Positions 24,163 through 36,579 are shown, counted from the first letter of the stretch. The stretch is 64,000 nt of DNA from Wolfiporia cocos (GCA_029448655.1 JACCLO010000001.1:868001-932000), one strand, 5' to 3'. A program made the numbers and translations. Notes: generated by a model not told the origin, from the letters alone.

Positions 24163-25747
24163 TGTCAGTGCGGCGAGCTATGTCGATACGGAGCGGCTGC
24201 CACGTATAGCGGCCCAGGAACCAGGAGAACTGAGGGAGGTTTTCAAACAGAGAGGGCGTCAAATGGTCCGTCAATGTGACGCGGCGGGGTGTTTAGGAGT
24301 CCCGACGGTGAGAAAGTGCGAAATGGACTTCTGCCACACAAACGCTTGGAGGACACCTTCGACCTAGCATAAGACCAGTCTCGTGCATTCGGTGCTAGAT
24401 CATCATAGATGCCAGACTGACATCTTTCGAACGACTTTGCAATAGGAAGTCCGTGAGGTATGGTGACTATCAGTACCAGAAGTTTCCATGGATCCGCATT
24501 GATGCTGGCCATGGGTCGTGGGATGTACATGCGCCTTCTGGACTCCTGATGGTTGAGAAGCGGCAGGGAAAAGGCACAAGCTTACACTCCCAGCATGTCA
24601 TCATCTCACCATCCAGATGACTGGAGACTTAATTGAAGATCGCGCTGTACAAGACTCACGACGCAAGTGGAAGGTGTACTACTTCGTACAAGTATTGATG
24701 GGAACTGCCTTAGTTGGCCGAAGCCGTCGGGTGAGGACGATGGGATGAGAGAATAGTAACTGGTTTGTGTACGAACCTGGTATCTGTGCTGGCCAATGTT
24801 ATCACGGGCATGAATGTGATACTCCATTCCGTGGGACTGCTGCAGGCCGTCACCAATTGCAATGCACTTTAATACCTGCTATAAAATGTTGTTGAGCCCA
24901 CCGTCCTTGAAGCTTGAGGGGTTGTTGTTCCGTAAACCTACATCGTATAGCCACACCAGTCAATCTCAACTGGAAGACTCATTGAATGCTCACCATGTGC
25001 TGCAGCACGTATGTTTGAGCTCTTCGCCCAAGCGGCGTCTCGGCGTTAGTAAAAAGCGCCACCGCGGAGCTTGAACGGCAGACGCCGTATTTTTCGGCTC
25101 GACCCCCATTCCGTCAACGCCGAACACTGAAATAATATTGAACCCGCACAGTCGTCCACAATTCTATCAGATGGGATTTACTACAAAGAACAGTATATCG
25201 CGGCTGAGAACCATCGAGATAACCAGTTGGTTGTCTCACGGAATGGCCATGCCCAGCCACTGCCGTGCATGTTATAATTGCTTAACCGGTCGCGACAAGG
25301 CCCATGACAGTGTCGAGATCCTACATTGCTCGTGATAGATAACACGATACATAGCGAGCCCCCACCTCCGTGTCTGCTCAGAAGTCTTCTGCCTGATAGA
25401 AATTGTGTCCGCCAATCTTGGACTTAGCCATCATGGTTTGTATCCTGGCGGATTAGAATCAGAACCCCTTGATAAAGAAGCAGACGGGCGGGAGGCCACG
25501 ATGATGGTATCAGATCAACAGGTGCGGTTGTTCGAAGTGGATCCTCCGCGAAGAATGCTGTGTGAGATCACTGCTCCGTTTTGCTTGTTCGCCGACGGCT
25601 GCAACACTTTAAGCTGACTGAGACCGCGAGAAATAAGTCGTCCACACTCAATTAAATCAAACGAGTCCACGCTCTGCACCCGCCCCTGGTTGTGTGAATC
25701 CTACACGGAAAAGCAGTTAACTTGGGTCGGGGTCTATCAAGAGCATT
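24163..25747. other. Divergent intergenic region upstream of the PKS
   Basis: No coding sequence is recognised. It separates the minus-strand membrane-protein gene from the plus-strand polyketide synthase, so it should contain both promoters. No specific regulator site can be named. Confidence 0.4.
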
Positions 25748-28700
25748 ATGAACAAGCTCCCAGATTCTAACTTACAGGAGTCTGTGGCAATTGTAAGTAG
25801 ATGTCGATGCTATCGCTCCAGAGAGAGCAGTTGATGTTACCTTCTAATCGCTATCACTTAGGTCGGAGTTGCTGCAGAGCTGCCGAGTGGATCCAAATCT
25901 GAACGAAACCTCGACTTCAAGGACTTTTGTGAGTTCTTGCTAAACAAATGCGAAGCTTATGAAACGATACCAAAAGAGCGCCTAAATATTGATTCGTCAG
26001 TAACTGTTGCTCTTCACGTCGACATATGCTAATCTGCTGAGCAGATGGCAAGGAGACTCTCTCGGGAGGATTCGTACCTGCCGGGGCGCATTTCTCAAAG
26101 ACATAGATTTATTTGACCATGCTGAGTTCGGTATATCATCGAAGGACGCCCGGGCCATGGCGGTTAGCACTCGCAAACTCATTGAGCTCTCCTTCCTCGC
26201 TCTTCTTGATTCTGGTATCAACTATCGGGGACGAAAGTCGGATGCTATGCCGCTGCAACTGCGCATGATATCTTGGGTGTTGTTGAGCCAGTGCGCTAAT
26301 CCAGTCGGACCATGCCAAGTTGACCTAATTAATGTCACGTACTGCAGGATGAATACGAAGCCCGTGGGTCCTTCGCGGGCATCCCATGCATGGTCGCAAA
26401 CAAGATATCTTATCACCTCGATTTGCGGGGCCCTTCGATTCCCCTAGATACTGCATGCAGTTCTAGCTTGACCGCACTTCACCTTGCTGTGCAGGGATTG
26501 CGAAGCAGGGATTGCGAGTCAGCAATTGTGTCTGCATGCCAGCTAAACTTGAGGTATATATTGTCGTCTGCCAAATGTTCCGCTAGCGACTGATCAGCAT
26601 CTCGGCAGACTAGTTGACTTCATCCAGTATAGTCAGGGCTCCGTATTAGCGCCTGATGGCAAGTGTAAGCCGTTTGATGCGCACGCAGACGGGTAGGTGG
26701 ACCACATTCATATCAACGACGTTAGATCTAGAGGGGATTGACGCGACTGGTTGGAAATTCCAGGTTCTCACGAGGCGAGGGCGCGGTGACCGTCGTCATC
26801 AAGTTACTCCAGGACGCTATCCGAGATGGAGATCATATCTACGGCACGGTGAGTAATCCCGAACGGTGGACGGCTAGTATTGAATACATGTCATTGCATA
26901 CTAGATCCTCGGCACGGGGATCAACGCATCTGGCTCAGTGGCGCCGGCCTATGCTCCGGTGGCCAATGCTCAGGCGGATGTAATGTATCGTGCCTATCGG
27001 GGAACTGATCGGAATCCACGGGATGTTGACTACATCGAGATGCATGCAACAGGTAAATCTGGCTCACACGTTGTGATCCTTGGTTAACACACCATCCGGT
27101 AGGGACCGCTGCCGGTGATCCTACGGAAGCCAACTGGGTTGGTGAACACTTCGCCAAAGATTCAGAACTACTAATAGGAAGTGTGAAGGGCAATATAGGG
27201 TAGGTTGCGTCGATTATACGAGTTTGAGATTGAAGCCTGAGCACATTCTAGACACCTCGAGATCACCGCCTTTCTTGCGTCTCTGTGCAAGGTGTGCGCA
27301 ATTTTCGACACCTGCATGATACCACCCAACGTCAATCTGCACACATTAAATCCCGCAATCAAGTGGGGGGAATATAAGTTCCGGGTGCCCCTAGATGCCA
27401 CGCCAATCACACCTCGTTCCTCCTCGGGAAAGCTTTTGGTATCAATCTCTAGTTCTGGCATCGGTGGAGCGAACGGCCATGTTGTCGTTGAGAGTCCACC
27501 ACGGCCATACACTAACGGCTCCCTCCAGGCTATCAGGAGTCGACCGATTTTGCTAGTTGCAGGAGGGTTGACGCCTCGGTCCGCGGCATTGGTTGCCGAG
27601 AGTTATATTGAAACGGCGGGTCGTGATGGTATTGACGCAGCTGCTCTCTCGACTACATGTGGGCGTCGTGGGCGCCAGATGATCTGGAGAACTTACTCAG
27701 TAATTCGCCATGGTGAACCTGTTTCCCAATTCCCTCCTCCTGTCATGGCTCCCCGCGAGCAACCACCTATAGTCTTTCTTTTCTCTGGACAGGGCCCGCA
27801 GCATCTAAATAGTAAGCCTAGTCAACCTACTACATTCCCTTTATGCTGAATAACGCCTCAGTGGGCCGTCAACTATTTCAACGCTTCCCCGTATTCCGCG
27901 ACACAGCCATGCAGCTAAATGCAGTCTATCAGAGGGTAGTCGGAGTATCTTTGATCGAACGAATCGGGCTTTTCGACGCAAAAGCAACGCTGCCTCTTCC
28001 ATCAGTATGGCCAATAGCCATCATTCTACCCTCGCTAGCAATGGTTCAGATCGCACTCTACGACTTACTCCTCAGTATCGGGGTCCGTCCGGACGTTCTA
28101 GTTGGTCATTCTGCAGGAGAAACATCGTTGCTCTATGCTTCCGGTGCCGCTTCGAAGGAGATGGCTATGGAGGTGGCGATCAAGCGAGGAGAAGCAATGA
28201 CCCTGATGGAGGCCGCGCACGGCACCATGGCTGCCATCTCGTGCAGCACAACGCAAGCCCGTTCAATCATCGATGACGTCTGCCGGACTGGGGATAGCCA
28301 AGGAATTTTGGAGATCGCATGCTATAACGCTCCTGAAGCCGTGGCGATTGCGGGACATATCGCTCTCGTAGATAAGGCGATTTCTGTTGCTGAGTCTCGC
28401 GGATTTCTCGCTCGCAAGATTAAAACGTCTGTGGCTGTCCATTCATCTCTCATGGAGCTCTGTCGACAAGAGTATTGTTCCTCTATTGCGGATGTGTTCA
28501 ATCGCTATCCCGGCGAACACAAGGCGCTCCTCACTACATACTCGACCGCGACCGGAGGTCTCTTGCCGTTCTTTGATGACGCATACTTTTGGCGCAACAG
28601 CAGGGAGCCTGTCCAGTTCACTCGAACAATCCACTCTATACTTCACGACCATCCTGACTCTGTGTTTGTGGAGATCAGTCCTCATCCCGTTTTATCTCTC

Positions 28701-31700
28701 TATTTGCAGGAGCTGGGGGTATCCTCTTCCTCAGCGATTTGTCCGATGCGCCGTACACGGACGTACTCCGCATCTCAAGAAGAAGAGGATCTACTACATG
28801 CTCTCGGTCAAGTGGTAGTAGCTGGATTCAATTCCATTGGCTTCGGTGCATTGAACTCATGGGAACATCGCAATCGCCGCATCGAGCTGCCCCCTTATCC
28901 CTTCGTCAAACGACCCATTCCATACTTGCCGGAGCGCTCGACTGTCTTCGAGAAACAATCTGGACCTCTCCGACGCCCGCTTGCATGCTCTGGATTGCGT
29001 ATAAATGCATCAACTCATCCCGACATCGCTGGACATATTATCAACAACGAACCAATATTGCCCGCAGCAGGGTTTATCGAGATGGTATTATCTCTTTAAA
29101 TGATCAGATATCTTTTCAAATACTAAGCGCGTTTGCAGGTTCTCGAGTCCAGCGCCAAGGCGTTATGGAATGTCAAATTCCACTCAATACTTTCCCTGTC
29201 ATCGGAAAATCCACTAGCAGTAAACATCAACATAGATGGTGTGCATTGGACTGTGACCTCTACTCCCACAGTCTCAAGGCATTATGCGGAAGAGGTGAGT
29301 CGAAATGAGAGACTTTAATATTAACCTCGATGACATGTGGCTTCTCGCCGCAATGCCAGGGAAAGCCTCGTCTTCATGCCGAAGGCTACATGTCGTCCGA
29401 GAGAATTTCCCAGGATACTGGGGGTTGCGTCGAGATTGACGCCATCCGGAGTCGCTGCCATGAACATCCTATTGATGGTAATGTGATTCTCAGACGTTTG
29501 CGCATCATTACGCCTCACGCTCAGAGATAGTTTTCTATGATGAATTACATTACTTTGCGCAATACGGCCCTGTCTTCCGCCGTATTTCTCGAGTGCATAT
29601 CAATCGAGAAGAGGCAATAGTAGAAGTGAGAGGTTTGACTGAGGATTTATCCAGGTACGGGTTGTTCGGGACGGAAATATGTCCGCTGCCGCAACTGATC
29701 CCATACAAGGATTGGCAATTATGTCATTCATCCTGCGATCCTCGACGCTTGTATTCATGTGACTGTGCATTCACTCTTTACAGCCAATCGCGATCGGTCC
29801 GTATATTATCTCCCAGACGGACTCGATGCGTTCGTCCTTCTGCACGAACATACAACATTTCCTAGCGTGGTTTATGCACATGCCGTATTCAAGAATTGGC
29901 TACCCGGTACGATACTTCATGAAATACAGTTTGATTGCTGCGCGCTGAAATACATTTCCAGATGCATTAGTTGCGGATATACGTGTTGCCGACGCCGACG
30001 GTACAGTGCTATGCATAGTCAGTGGACTCACTGTCGCGCGCCACTACATCACACCTCCGAATCCGGTCTCGACACGATATGAGCTTGTATATCAGCCCTT
30101 CAGTTTAGCCTCTTGCGGCAATCACGCTGTCATTCCGGGAGCTGCATACAATGCATCAGCTACTACGCCCCCTCCAGCGGTTGATACGCCTACTGTGAGT
30201 TGCTAAAGCTCATATTGCGTACATTCATTCGAACAGTTCATTGTGCGTATCCTAGGTCAACGGCTCCGTGTGCAAGCAAAACGGCCGGGAACCGATGATC
30301 TCCGTAAGTATTCATCCAGCTCCAACCAATGACCAAGTCATGACATTCGTTGCCAGCCCGAAGTACCGCACTCTGTGGTCGACGAACTCGCTAAGGCAAC
30401 CGTGAATTTTCTCAACCATGTTGTGAATGTTAATCATAAGAGAATAGTCCGGATTTTGGGACTTGATGACGGTAATAGTGATTGCTGCGCGGCTGTGTAT
30501 CACTATTGATCATTATGATTATAGGCACCGGGGCACTACATGATGCGCTATGTTCGATTTTAGAGGCTACATTCGATCACCGACTTACGTTGGTTTATAT
30601 CGCTGCAGTCAACCAGAAGGACACGGCACTATCTCCTCTAGCAAGACCTGTCGAGATGACCTCGTTAGAAGCGCTCAGCTCTTCGCTTCCGGTAGCATCT
30701 GTTGATCTTGTTGTCTATCTTCGCACCTCTGCACAGGGTGTACCATGTAACAGCGATGTGCGGAGCTTGAGCACACTGTTACTGCCAGGAGGTTACTTGA
30801 TACTCGCGGGTCCAGAGGGTAAATTGGCTCGGGTTTCATCATTCCGTTCGCTCTCTTCGTCCCTGGACACTTCTGATTCTGACGATTGGTCTATTGTACC
30901 TTCACCTGAAGGGGAAACATCACTATCTCTCGCCGCGAGTTCCACGAGCTTGACCCAATCCGCCCAAAAGGACCTCCAGCTCACCAGCTGGTTGAGTACA
31001 ATTCCTAATTTCGCCATTGTGGTGGCGCAGGCAGATTCTGTCGCCTTCGTTTTGTCTTCGTCGATTAATCCCGTCATTCCGACTTTTAAAATCATACGGT
31101 ATACTTTGGGCGGTGAAGTGGGTGTACAAGATGCTCTGCGGAACTTGGACACCTTCGAGCGCATGCAAATCTGGTTCGTCGCGGCAGAAGGTATCAATGC
31201 CGACGCTGCACGCGGATTCACTCGGTCACTCAGGCGCGAAGTCCCCCAGTGGGACATTGGACTCGCGACATTCGCCTCGACCTTGCCTCAAGCGCAGTGG
31301 GCCCGAATTCTCCAGAATATTGGGTCCATCCCGGGCATGGAGCGCGAGATCTTTGTTGACGCCGAATACCAGCCTCACGTTCCCCGTTTCGCCATGGCAC
31401 TCGGCCCTTCTCCTTCATCTCTCGTGTCACATCGCAAGAGGAGCTCCCTGCTGCCGCACAACGTACAGATAGGCGTCATTGCGTGCTCGGTTTGGTGCGA
31501 TATGTACGGCGTTGTTGGGCGAGTCATGGAATGCAACGAGTCTGACAGCACACTGCTTGACTCAATCGTCGTTACTGTCGTAACGACGCATCCAACCACT
31601 ACGCTGTCTGTCCATTCGGGAGCAGTGACTTCCGTGCCGGCCGAGGTAGACGCTCCATTTACGGCTTTCATCGCGGTCGCGTTCGTTATAGTAGGCGTCG

Positions 31701-34227
31701 CTCTGGGACCGGCACGCATACAAAATGCGCGGTCCAGGCATTCAGGGCGCGTCATTGTCACACACTGCGACACTCCCATCGCTCGAGCTATAATATGGCT
31801 ATGCGGCATCCTTGCTGTGAATTCGATTTCTGTTCCATCCAGCCACTCACCAGTCCGTTTTGCATCCCTCAAGTTGAGTGCTGGAGACACTGTCATTACC
31901 GGATTCGGCGCAGCCGACCGTACTCTGGAGAGCTTTGCCTCAAAAGGCACTCGAATTTTCCGCTGGTCGTCTGACACTCAACTGGCCTATCTTCTTTCGA
32001 GCGATCCTTGGCTAATTGGCGAGATCCTGGAGGTTTCTGTTGCGCGTACTGGGGGATACCCTCCACCCGGTCTTCAGCTGCCGCCATCCTCGCAAGTCAT
32101 CCCCTCAGAGGAACCCTCCAACTTATTCAAGCCTGATGCAGCCTATCTCTTGGTAGGAGGGATCGGCAGTCTAGGTTTACATATTGCTTTGTGGATGTAT
32201 CAGGTAACCGTTATGATTGTCTAGGCTTATCATCCATACTCACACTTTTGCAGAAAGGAGCAAGATACATTGTGCTTACATCCAGATCAGGTCGGAACTC
32301 CCTCCGTCGCGCAAATGATACTTTGGCTCTTCGCATACTGGGGTACCTCGAGTCGCGCGATGACTTGACTTTGCAACTGGAACAGTCCGACGCCGCTTCG
32401 TCAGAGTCGCTAGTTCAGCTCTTGACGAAGATCAAGCAGCCAGTGGCAGGATGCATGCTACTTTCTGCGGTTCTGTCAGACCGTAGTTTCTGGAAGCAAG
32501 ACGCAGCGAACTTCGACATTGTATACCGCCCCAAGATCCAAGCATTTGAAGCCCTGGAATCGTCCATGGATATCAATTGTCTTGACTTCTTGATCGTCTT
32601 CTCATCTATTTCGACATTCGGTAACGCTGGGCAAACCAACTACTCCGCGTATGTTTTATTTGGGTAGCGCAATCCGGAAATATTCTGATCTGGCTCACAG
32701 AGCAAACACGGTACTCGACGGGAAGGTTTCCAGATATCGGAATGCTTTCTCGTTGATTGCTCCCGCCGTTACCGACAGTGCGTTCATGACCGGCACGCCT
32801 GATCATAGTTTGCGCTTCCAGCACTTAATTCCATGGGCATACTCCGCTTCAGGCTTGTCTATCTGTCTCAGTCTCACAATACACATGTGCTGACTTACCT
32901 CGATACAGAGATTTGTGCTTGCCTTGAAGACGGTCTTCTGCTAATGGCTGAAAAACCTTTCGATCTATATATTCCGGACCTCAAGTGGGATCTCGTGCAG
33001 GAGCAGCTAGGCCCATCCCCGCTATACGACCATCTTGTGCGAGGTTCGTCGCTGTCATCTCTCGCGCGATTGGAAAACTCTGGGAACACTCGTGAGGCGC
33101 TGGAGAACATTGTCCGTGATCATCTGAAAATCGCTAAAGAAGACTTCTCGCCGGACGTGCCCTTCACGTCCTACGGGATTGACTCGTTGTCTGCCGGCCG
33201 TCTGTCATTTGCGCTGCGACCATTCTTGTCTGTGACGTCCATGCAACTCCTCGGCGACATCTCGCTCACCGACCTCGAGTGCCGCACCAAGAGTCATAGC
33301 GAGAACGCTGAAGCTGCTCAACCCCGAGGCTCAGAAGATATGTTCGAATGGAAGGAGCTCAACCGCCCGGGAGAAGCGCTAGTGAAACTTGTAGACTATA
33401 GCGATAATCCGCTGATCTTCGTACACGGCGCGAGCGGAAATATCATCCCCTTCATGCCACTTCAGCAGCGGTTCACGACGTCGCTCTGGGCGCTGCAGAC
33501 GACGCCTGACACGCCAATGCACTCGCTCGACGCGATGGCGAACTTCTACCTCGCCGCAATCAGGGCCGCGCGACCCGCAGGGCCTTACCACCTCGGCGCA
33601 TACTCGGGCACGGCGCTCATCGCGTTCATGATCGCGCAGAAGCTGCTTGCTGCGGGCGACGCGGTTGTGCAACTCGCGATCCTGGACCACTTCCCGGTCC
33701 TGTTCGCGTCGCCTTACATGCAGCCGGATGCGGAGACGGTGCGCGCGCGCACGCCCGGGCCGGCGATGACGCGCCGCGCGCTCGAGTCGATGCTCGCGAT
33801 GTACCGTGCGGAGGCGTCGCCCGTCCGCCATCGCCTCGCACAGGAGTTCGAGGACGCCGCGGAAGGGCGCGATGCGCCGGAGTACATGCAGATGTGGTGG
33901 TATGCGTTCAAGCGCACTGCGATTGGGATATACGATTTCATGTTCGGGCTGCTGCCGGAGGACCAGCCGTATTCCGTGGACGCGCTGCAGGAGGCCCTCG
34001 TGGAGTGGATGCGTTCGATCCATGTACCTGTGACTTTGTTCATTGCGTCTAATGGCGTCGCCAAAGGTATCCCGCCTGAGATAATGGAGGAATGGGGAGA
34101 TTTTGGGTTGCATAAGGTTTATCCGGATGGGCAGATTGTTCATGTCAAAGGCACCCACTTCACTATGTTCGACACTGATGAGCTCGCACAGCCCCTGCAG
34201 ACTGCGTGGTCGCCTGCATCGACGTAG
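25748..34227 (+). CDS. Reducing-type polyketide synthase with terminal thioesterase (about 2,500 aa), one apparent frameshift
   Basis: This is an iterative type I PKS. With about 17 short introns removed, the domains in order are as follows. KS: VAIVGVAAELPSG, active Cys in PLDTACSSSL, His in DYIEMHATGT and in GSVKGNIGHLEITAF. Acyltransferase: FLFSGQGPQH, Ser in VLVGHSAGE. Dehydratase: HPDIAGHIINNEPILPAAGF with the active-site His, later YGPVFRRI and HPAILDACIH. Methyltransferase-like segment: VRILGLDDGTGALHDAL, where the usual acidic Gly-rich SAM loop is altered. Degenerate enoylreductase-like stretch near 31.5-31.9 kb. Ketoreductase: AYLLVGGIGSLGLHIAL, FSSISTFGNAGQTNYSAANT. Carrier: FTSYGIDSLSAGRL. 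Thioesterase: LIFVHGASGNIIPF, LGAYSGTALIAF, final His in KGTHFTMF. The start is MNKLPDSNLQESVAI and the stop is 34225-34227. Two oddities: a base is missing at about 26236 in the KS, and one intron (32853-32908) uses GC instead of GT. The order recalls basidiomycete polyene-type synthases; the product is unknown. Confidence 0.88.
26234..26238 (+). other. Apparent -1 frameshift in the ketosynthase domain
   Basis: The frame reads DSGINYRGR up to 26234, then continues correctly only one base out of register as VGCYAAATAHDILGVVEP. A 56-nt-class intron then leads to DEYEARGSFAG. In this family NYRGR is normally followed directly by an Asn-Val-Gly-Cys type sequence, so one base is missing at about 26236. 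Without it the synthase would be truncated in the KS domain. Confidence 0.65.
32853..32908 (+). other. Probable GC-AG intron in the PKS
   Basis: The exon frame ending WAYSAS and the following EICACLEDGLLLM join only if 32853-32908 is removed. This 56-nt segment starts GCTTGT, has a GTGCTGAC branch region and ends ATACAG. The donor is GC rather than GT; a single T-to-C change from GTTTGT would explain it. Confidence 0.55.
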
Positions 34228-34791
34228 ACTATCACTTGTAGCATTGTATACGTAGATCTTGGCGATGAGGCCCTTCTTAGATACTTGAATGTTTGCAACT
34301 ACAATTGTGGCGGAGGGCTCAGTGAGAGTTTAATCCCGTATTCTATGTCAAGCGCACCACCTTCTCGAGAACGTGGTCGTTGGCCTCTACCGATAGTTCA
34401 AATCGGCTATCCTGTCTTCACCACGAATCACATTCATAACAGATGAAGAAGCAACTTTCACTTTGCATCCATCCATTCTTGCGTCGGGTGCGTTCAGAGT
34501 TCCACCCACATGCTAGCTGCGCGACATGCCGGTTCGATCTTAAGCTGAGCTTGCTTCCTCAGTTGCGCTGCTAGTTCCGCTAGTCATACCTAGTCAGAGC
34601 ACGACTTGCTCAATTGCACAATTCATTTGATTGACAGTGGACTGTGACACAGTTGTTCGAATACATTGAGCCTTCGTCCGTACGGGAAATTGTTCTATGG
34701 CATCAAACTGTTCAGCGACGGTTAGATTTTATGATTGCTTCTACGTACACAATAAGGCAAAATAATCTTCCTTTCGTCGTGATTTTGCAAT
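34228..34791. other. Intergenic between convergent PKS and glyoxalase genes
   Basis: This lies downstream of both genes (convergent ends) and should hold both 3' UTRs. No coding sequence or clear structure was found. Confidence 0.4.
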
Positions 34792-35616
34792 TCATTCGTC
34801 ACCCGGCCCAAGGACGACGGTCGGTGGAACGATCTCAATCCAATACCTGACATGCCAAACATCAGCTCGATTCAGACACCGACAGCCCCAGATAGCATCA
34901 CCCACTCATCGGGATCCAAAATAAATGCGATAGTCTTCATGCTGCCCTCGGACATTTTCTTCTTGAAGGTTACACCCATGCGCTCGAAGCGCTCGCAGGC
35001 GACGGCCACGTCGGGCACGGTAACAGCGATGTGGCCAAAGCCTCTGCCTGGGTCCGCGTTACCCGAGGCATACCCGCCAAAAGACGGGTCCGATTCAGTG
35101 CCATGGTTGTGCGTCAGCTCCAGCACACCTTAAAAGGTCACGCAGTGAGTATTAGAGGATAAGGTCGATCTGCCAGTGGGGCGATATGAGGATGGACAGA
35201 CCTTCTCGTGCGAAGCGGGATTCTTTCTTTTCCCGGGCCGTTAGGGCGCCACCCGAGTGGTCGAATGCGAGAAAATATAGCGTGAAGCTGTCGAATTTGT
35301 AGTCTGCACGCAGTGTGACGCGTTAAGATCCTCCCATTAAGGCTGGTGTGCGCCTGTCGCTGCGCACGTACGTGAGATCAGTTCCATGCCGAGAACCTGC
35401 TCAGTTGACATCACATATTGTGGTTGGTGACTGTGGGTCCACACCGAGTTGTCTGATCAACTGACCTCGGTGTAAAATTTGATGGACGCCTGGGGGTCCT
35501 TGACGCGGATCATCGTGTGATTGAGCTTCGCAGATGTTGAGTTGAAGAGAATGTGAAATCTCCAGGTCCATGCCACGACCTACCTGGTACCTGGTTGTCT
35601 CTGATTCGACAGACAT
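34792..35616 (-). CDS. Glyoxalase I (lactoylglutathione lyase)
   Basis: It converts the methylglyoxal-glutathione hemithioacetal to S-lactoylglutathione in the cytosol, using a divalent metal. The ATG at 35614-35616 gives [11 protein letters not shown]. After an intron, [20 protein letters not shown] matches the family start, with the metal-site His-Thr-Met. Then come [26 protein letters not shown] and [11 protein letters not shown] (metal-site Glu), followed by [12 protein letters not shown] (metal-site His). The unspliced frame would stop at 34872 and lose the last ligand. A 59-nt intron (34847-34905) instead joins FILDPDE to [11 protein letters not shown], restoring the expected D-P-D-x-Y-W-I-E-I with the final metal-binding/catalytic Glu, and stops at 34792-34794. 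About five exons and one two-domain subunit, normal for fungi. It adjoins the PKS, but as a housekeeping detoxification gene it may simply mark the cluster edge. Confidence 0.88.
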
Positions 35617-36098
35617 ATCGTTAGCCACTGGTACGTAACAATCTTTTTGAGATGGTTGGGAGACAGAGGAGAAGGCTGGAGTTGTCAGCGGGGTCGGATT
35701 ATTGATGCAGTCGGCCTCGCTAAATCATTCGCCCGCCGATCCGATCGTCTGACATACGAGAAACAGTAATGCAATTCCGTATCTAGCCCCACTCCCACCA
35801 ATTCAAAAATTACGATAAGGGTAGCGCCGGTTCCGGCAAGGCCCGCTACAAAATCTTCAAGTCGGCAACGAAGAGTAGATTCTCAGTCAAAAACGTGGTC
35901 TTAAGGTCATATGGGCCTGTGGCACCCCTTCTATGTTCTGTAATTACTAGACTTATGAAGGTACAGGAGGTGTTCAAAGTTGACTGTCTCAACATGCTGC
36001 TCCACCAGAAGTGCACAAGGATGTTGTTCGTGTTCATCACAATCCCGAGGCATGCAATGAACATCCTTCATTGCATAGGAAGTAGTTTGATGTAGATG
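35617..36098. other. Intergenic, no gene recognised
   Basis: This is the upstream flank of the glyoxalase gene and the last unique-looking DNA before the repeat-rich part of the window. No gene is seen. Confidence 0.4.
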
Positions 36099-36201
36099 AC
36101 ATCGGCAAAACGCGAACTCTCATATCTAGTCGGCTAACTATTGCAAATAGCAGCTCAATAGATATATGTAGATACGAGCAGATACTATGTGTGGGGTACT
36201 T

Positions 36202-36361
36202 GCAGGATCAACGAAGACCGAAATATATTTTGTAAGATCAACGAGGACCGAAATACTATTTGCAGGATCAATGAGGACCGACATGTTATTGGCAGAATCA
36301 ACGAGGACCGGCATGTTAGTTGCAGGATCAAAGAGGACCGAAATAATATTTACAGGGCCAA
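36202..36361 (+). repeat. 30-bp minisatellite, about 5 units
   Basis: Five consecutive 30-bp units with consensus near GCAGGATCAACGAGGACCGA plus AATATTATTT, each differing by a few bases. Thirty being a multiple of three, one frame stays open and would read as an imperfect decapeptide repeat (AGSxRTEILF-like), but there is no other evidence of translation. Confidence 0.85.
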
Positions 36362-36492
36362 AGAGGGTAGAGTTTCAGTCAATTATCTTAATCTGCCAAC
36401 TGCCCTTCGCTTAAGAAATCGCAGTTGCAAGCTAGGTTTGCACGCAGATTAATCTGCTAACTGCGGCAGATTAATCTACTGTGACAATAAAA

Positions 36493-36579
36493 TGGCACAT
36501 CCCGGATTCGAACCAAGGACCTTAGCACAGATGAGAATAACAGCATCGCAGCATAATTAGACAACTGAGCCATTGCGGC
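36493..36579 (-). pseudogene. tRNA-like sequence, left arm
   Basis: On the minus strand a GGCTCAGTTG A-box-like segment is followed by GGTTCGAATCC (B box, 36504-36514) and a CCA-like end. The acceptor-stem halves do not pair well, and the anticodon arm has an enlarged loop. This is a tRNA-derived sequence rather than a functional tRNA. Confidence 0.5.

Noticed and set aside
33379..34158. 259-codon minus ORF rich in Arg opposite the PKS thioesterase
   Set aside because: Antisense shadow caused by GC-rich codon bias in the thioesterase exon.
34872..34910. Glyoxalase I ending [10 protein letters not shown], lacking the last metal-binding Glu
   Set aside because: A 59-nt intron leads to YWIEIVPP, so the apparent loss is an annotation artefact.
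36187..36452. ORFs spanning the 30-bp minisatellite as a repeat protein
   Set aside because: The open frame follows from the 30-bp period. There is no start context, signal or conserved flank supporting translation.
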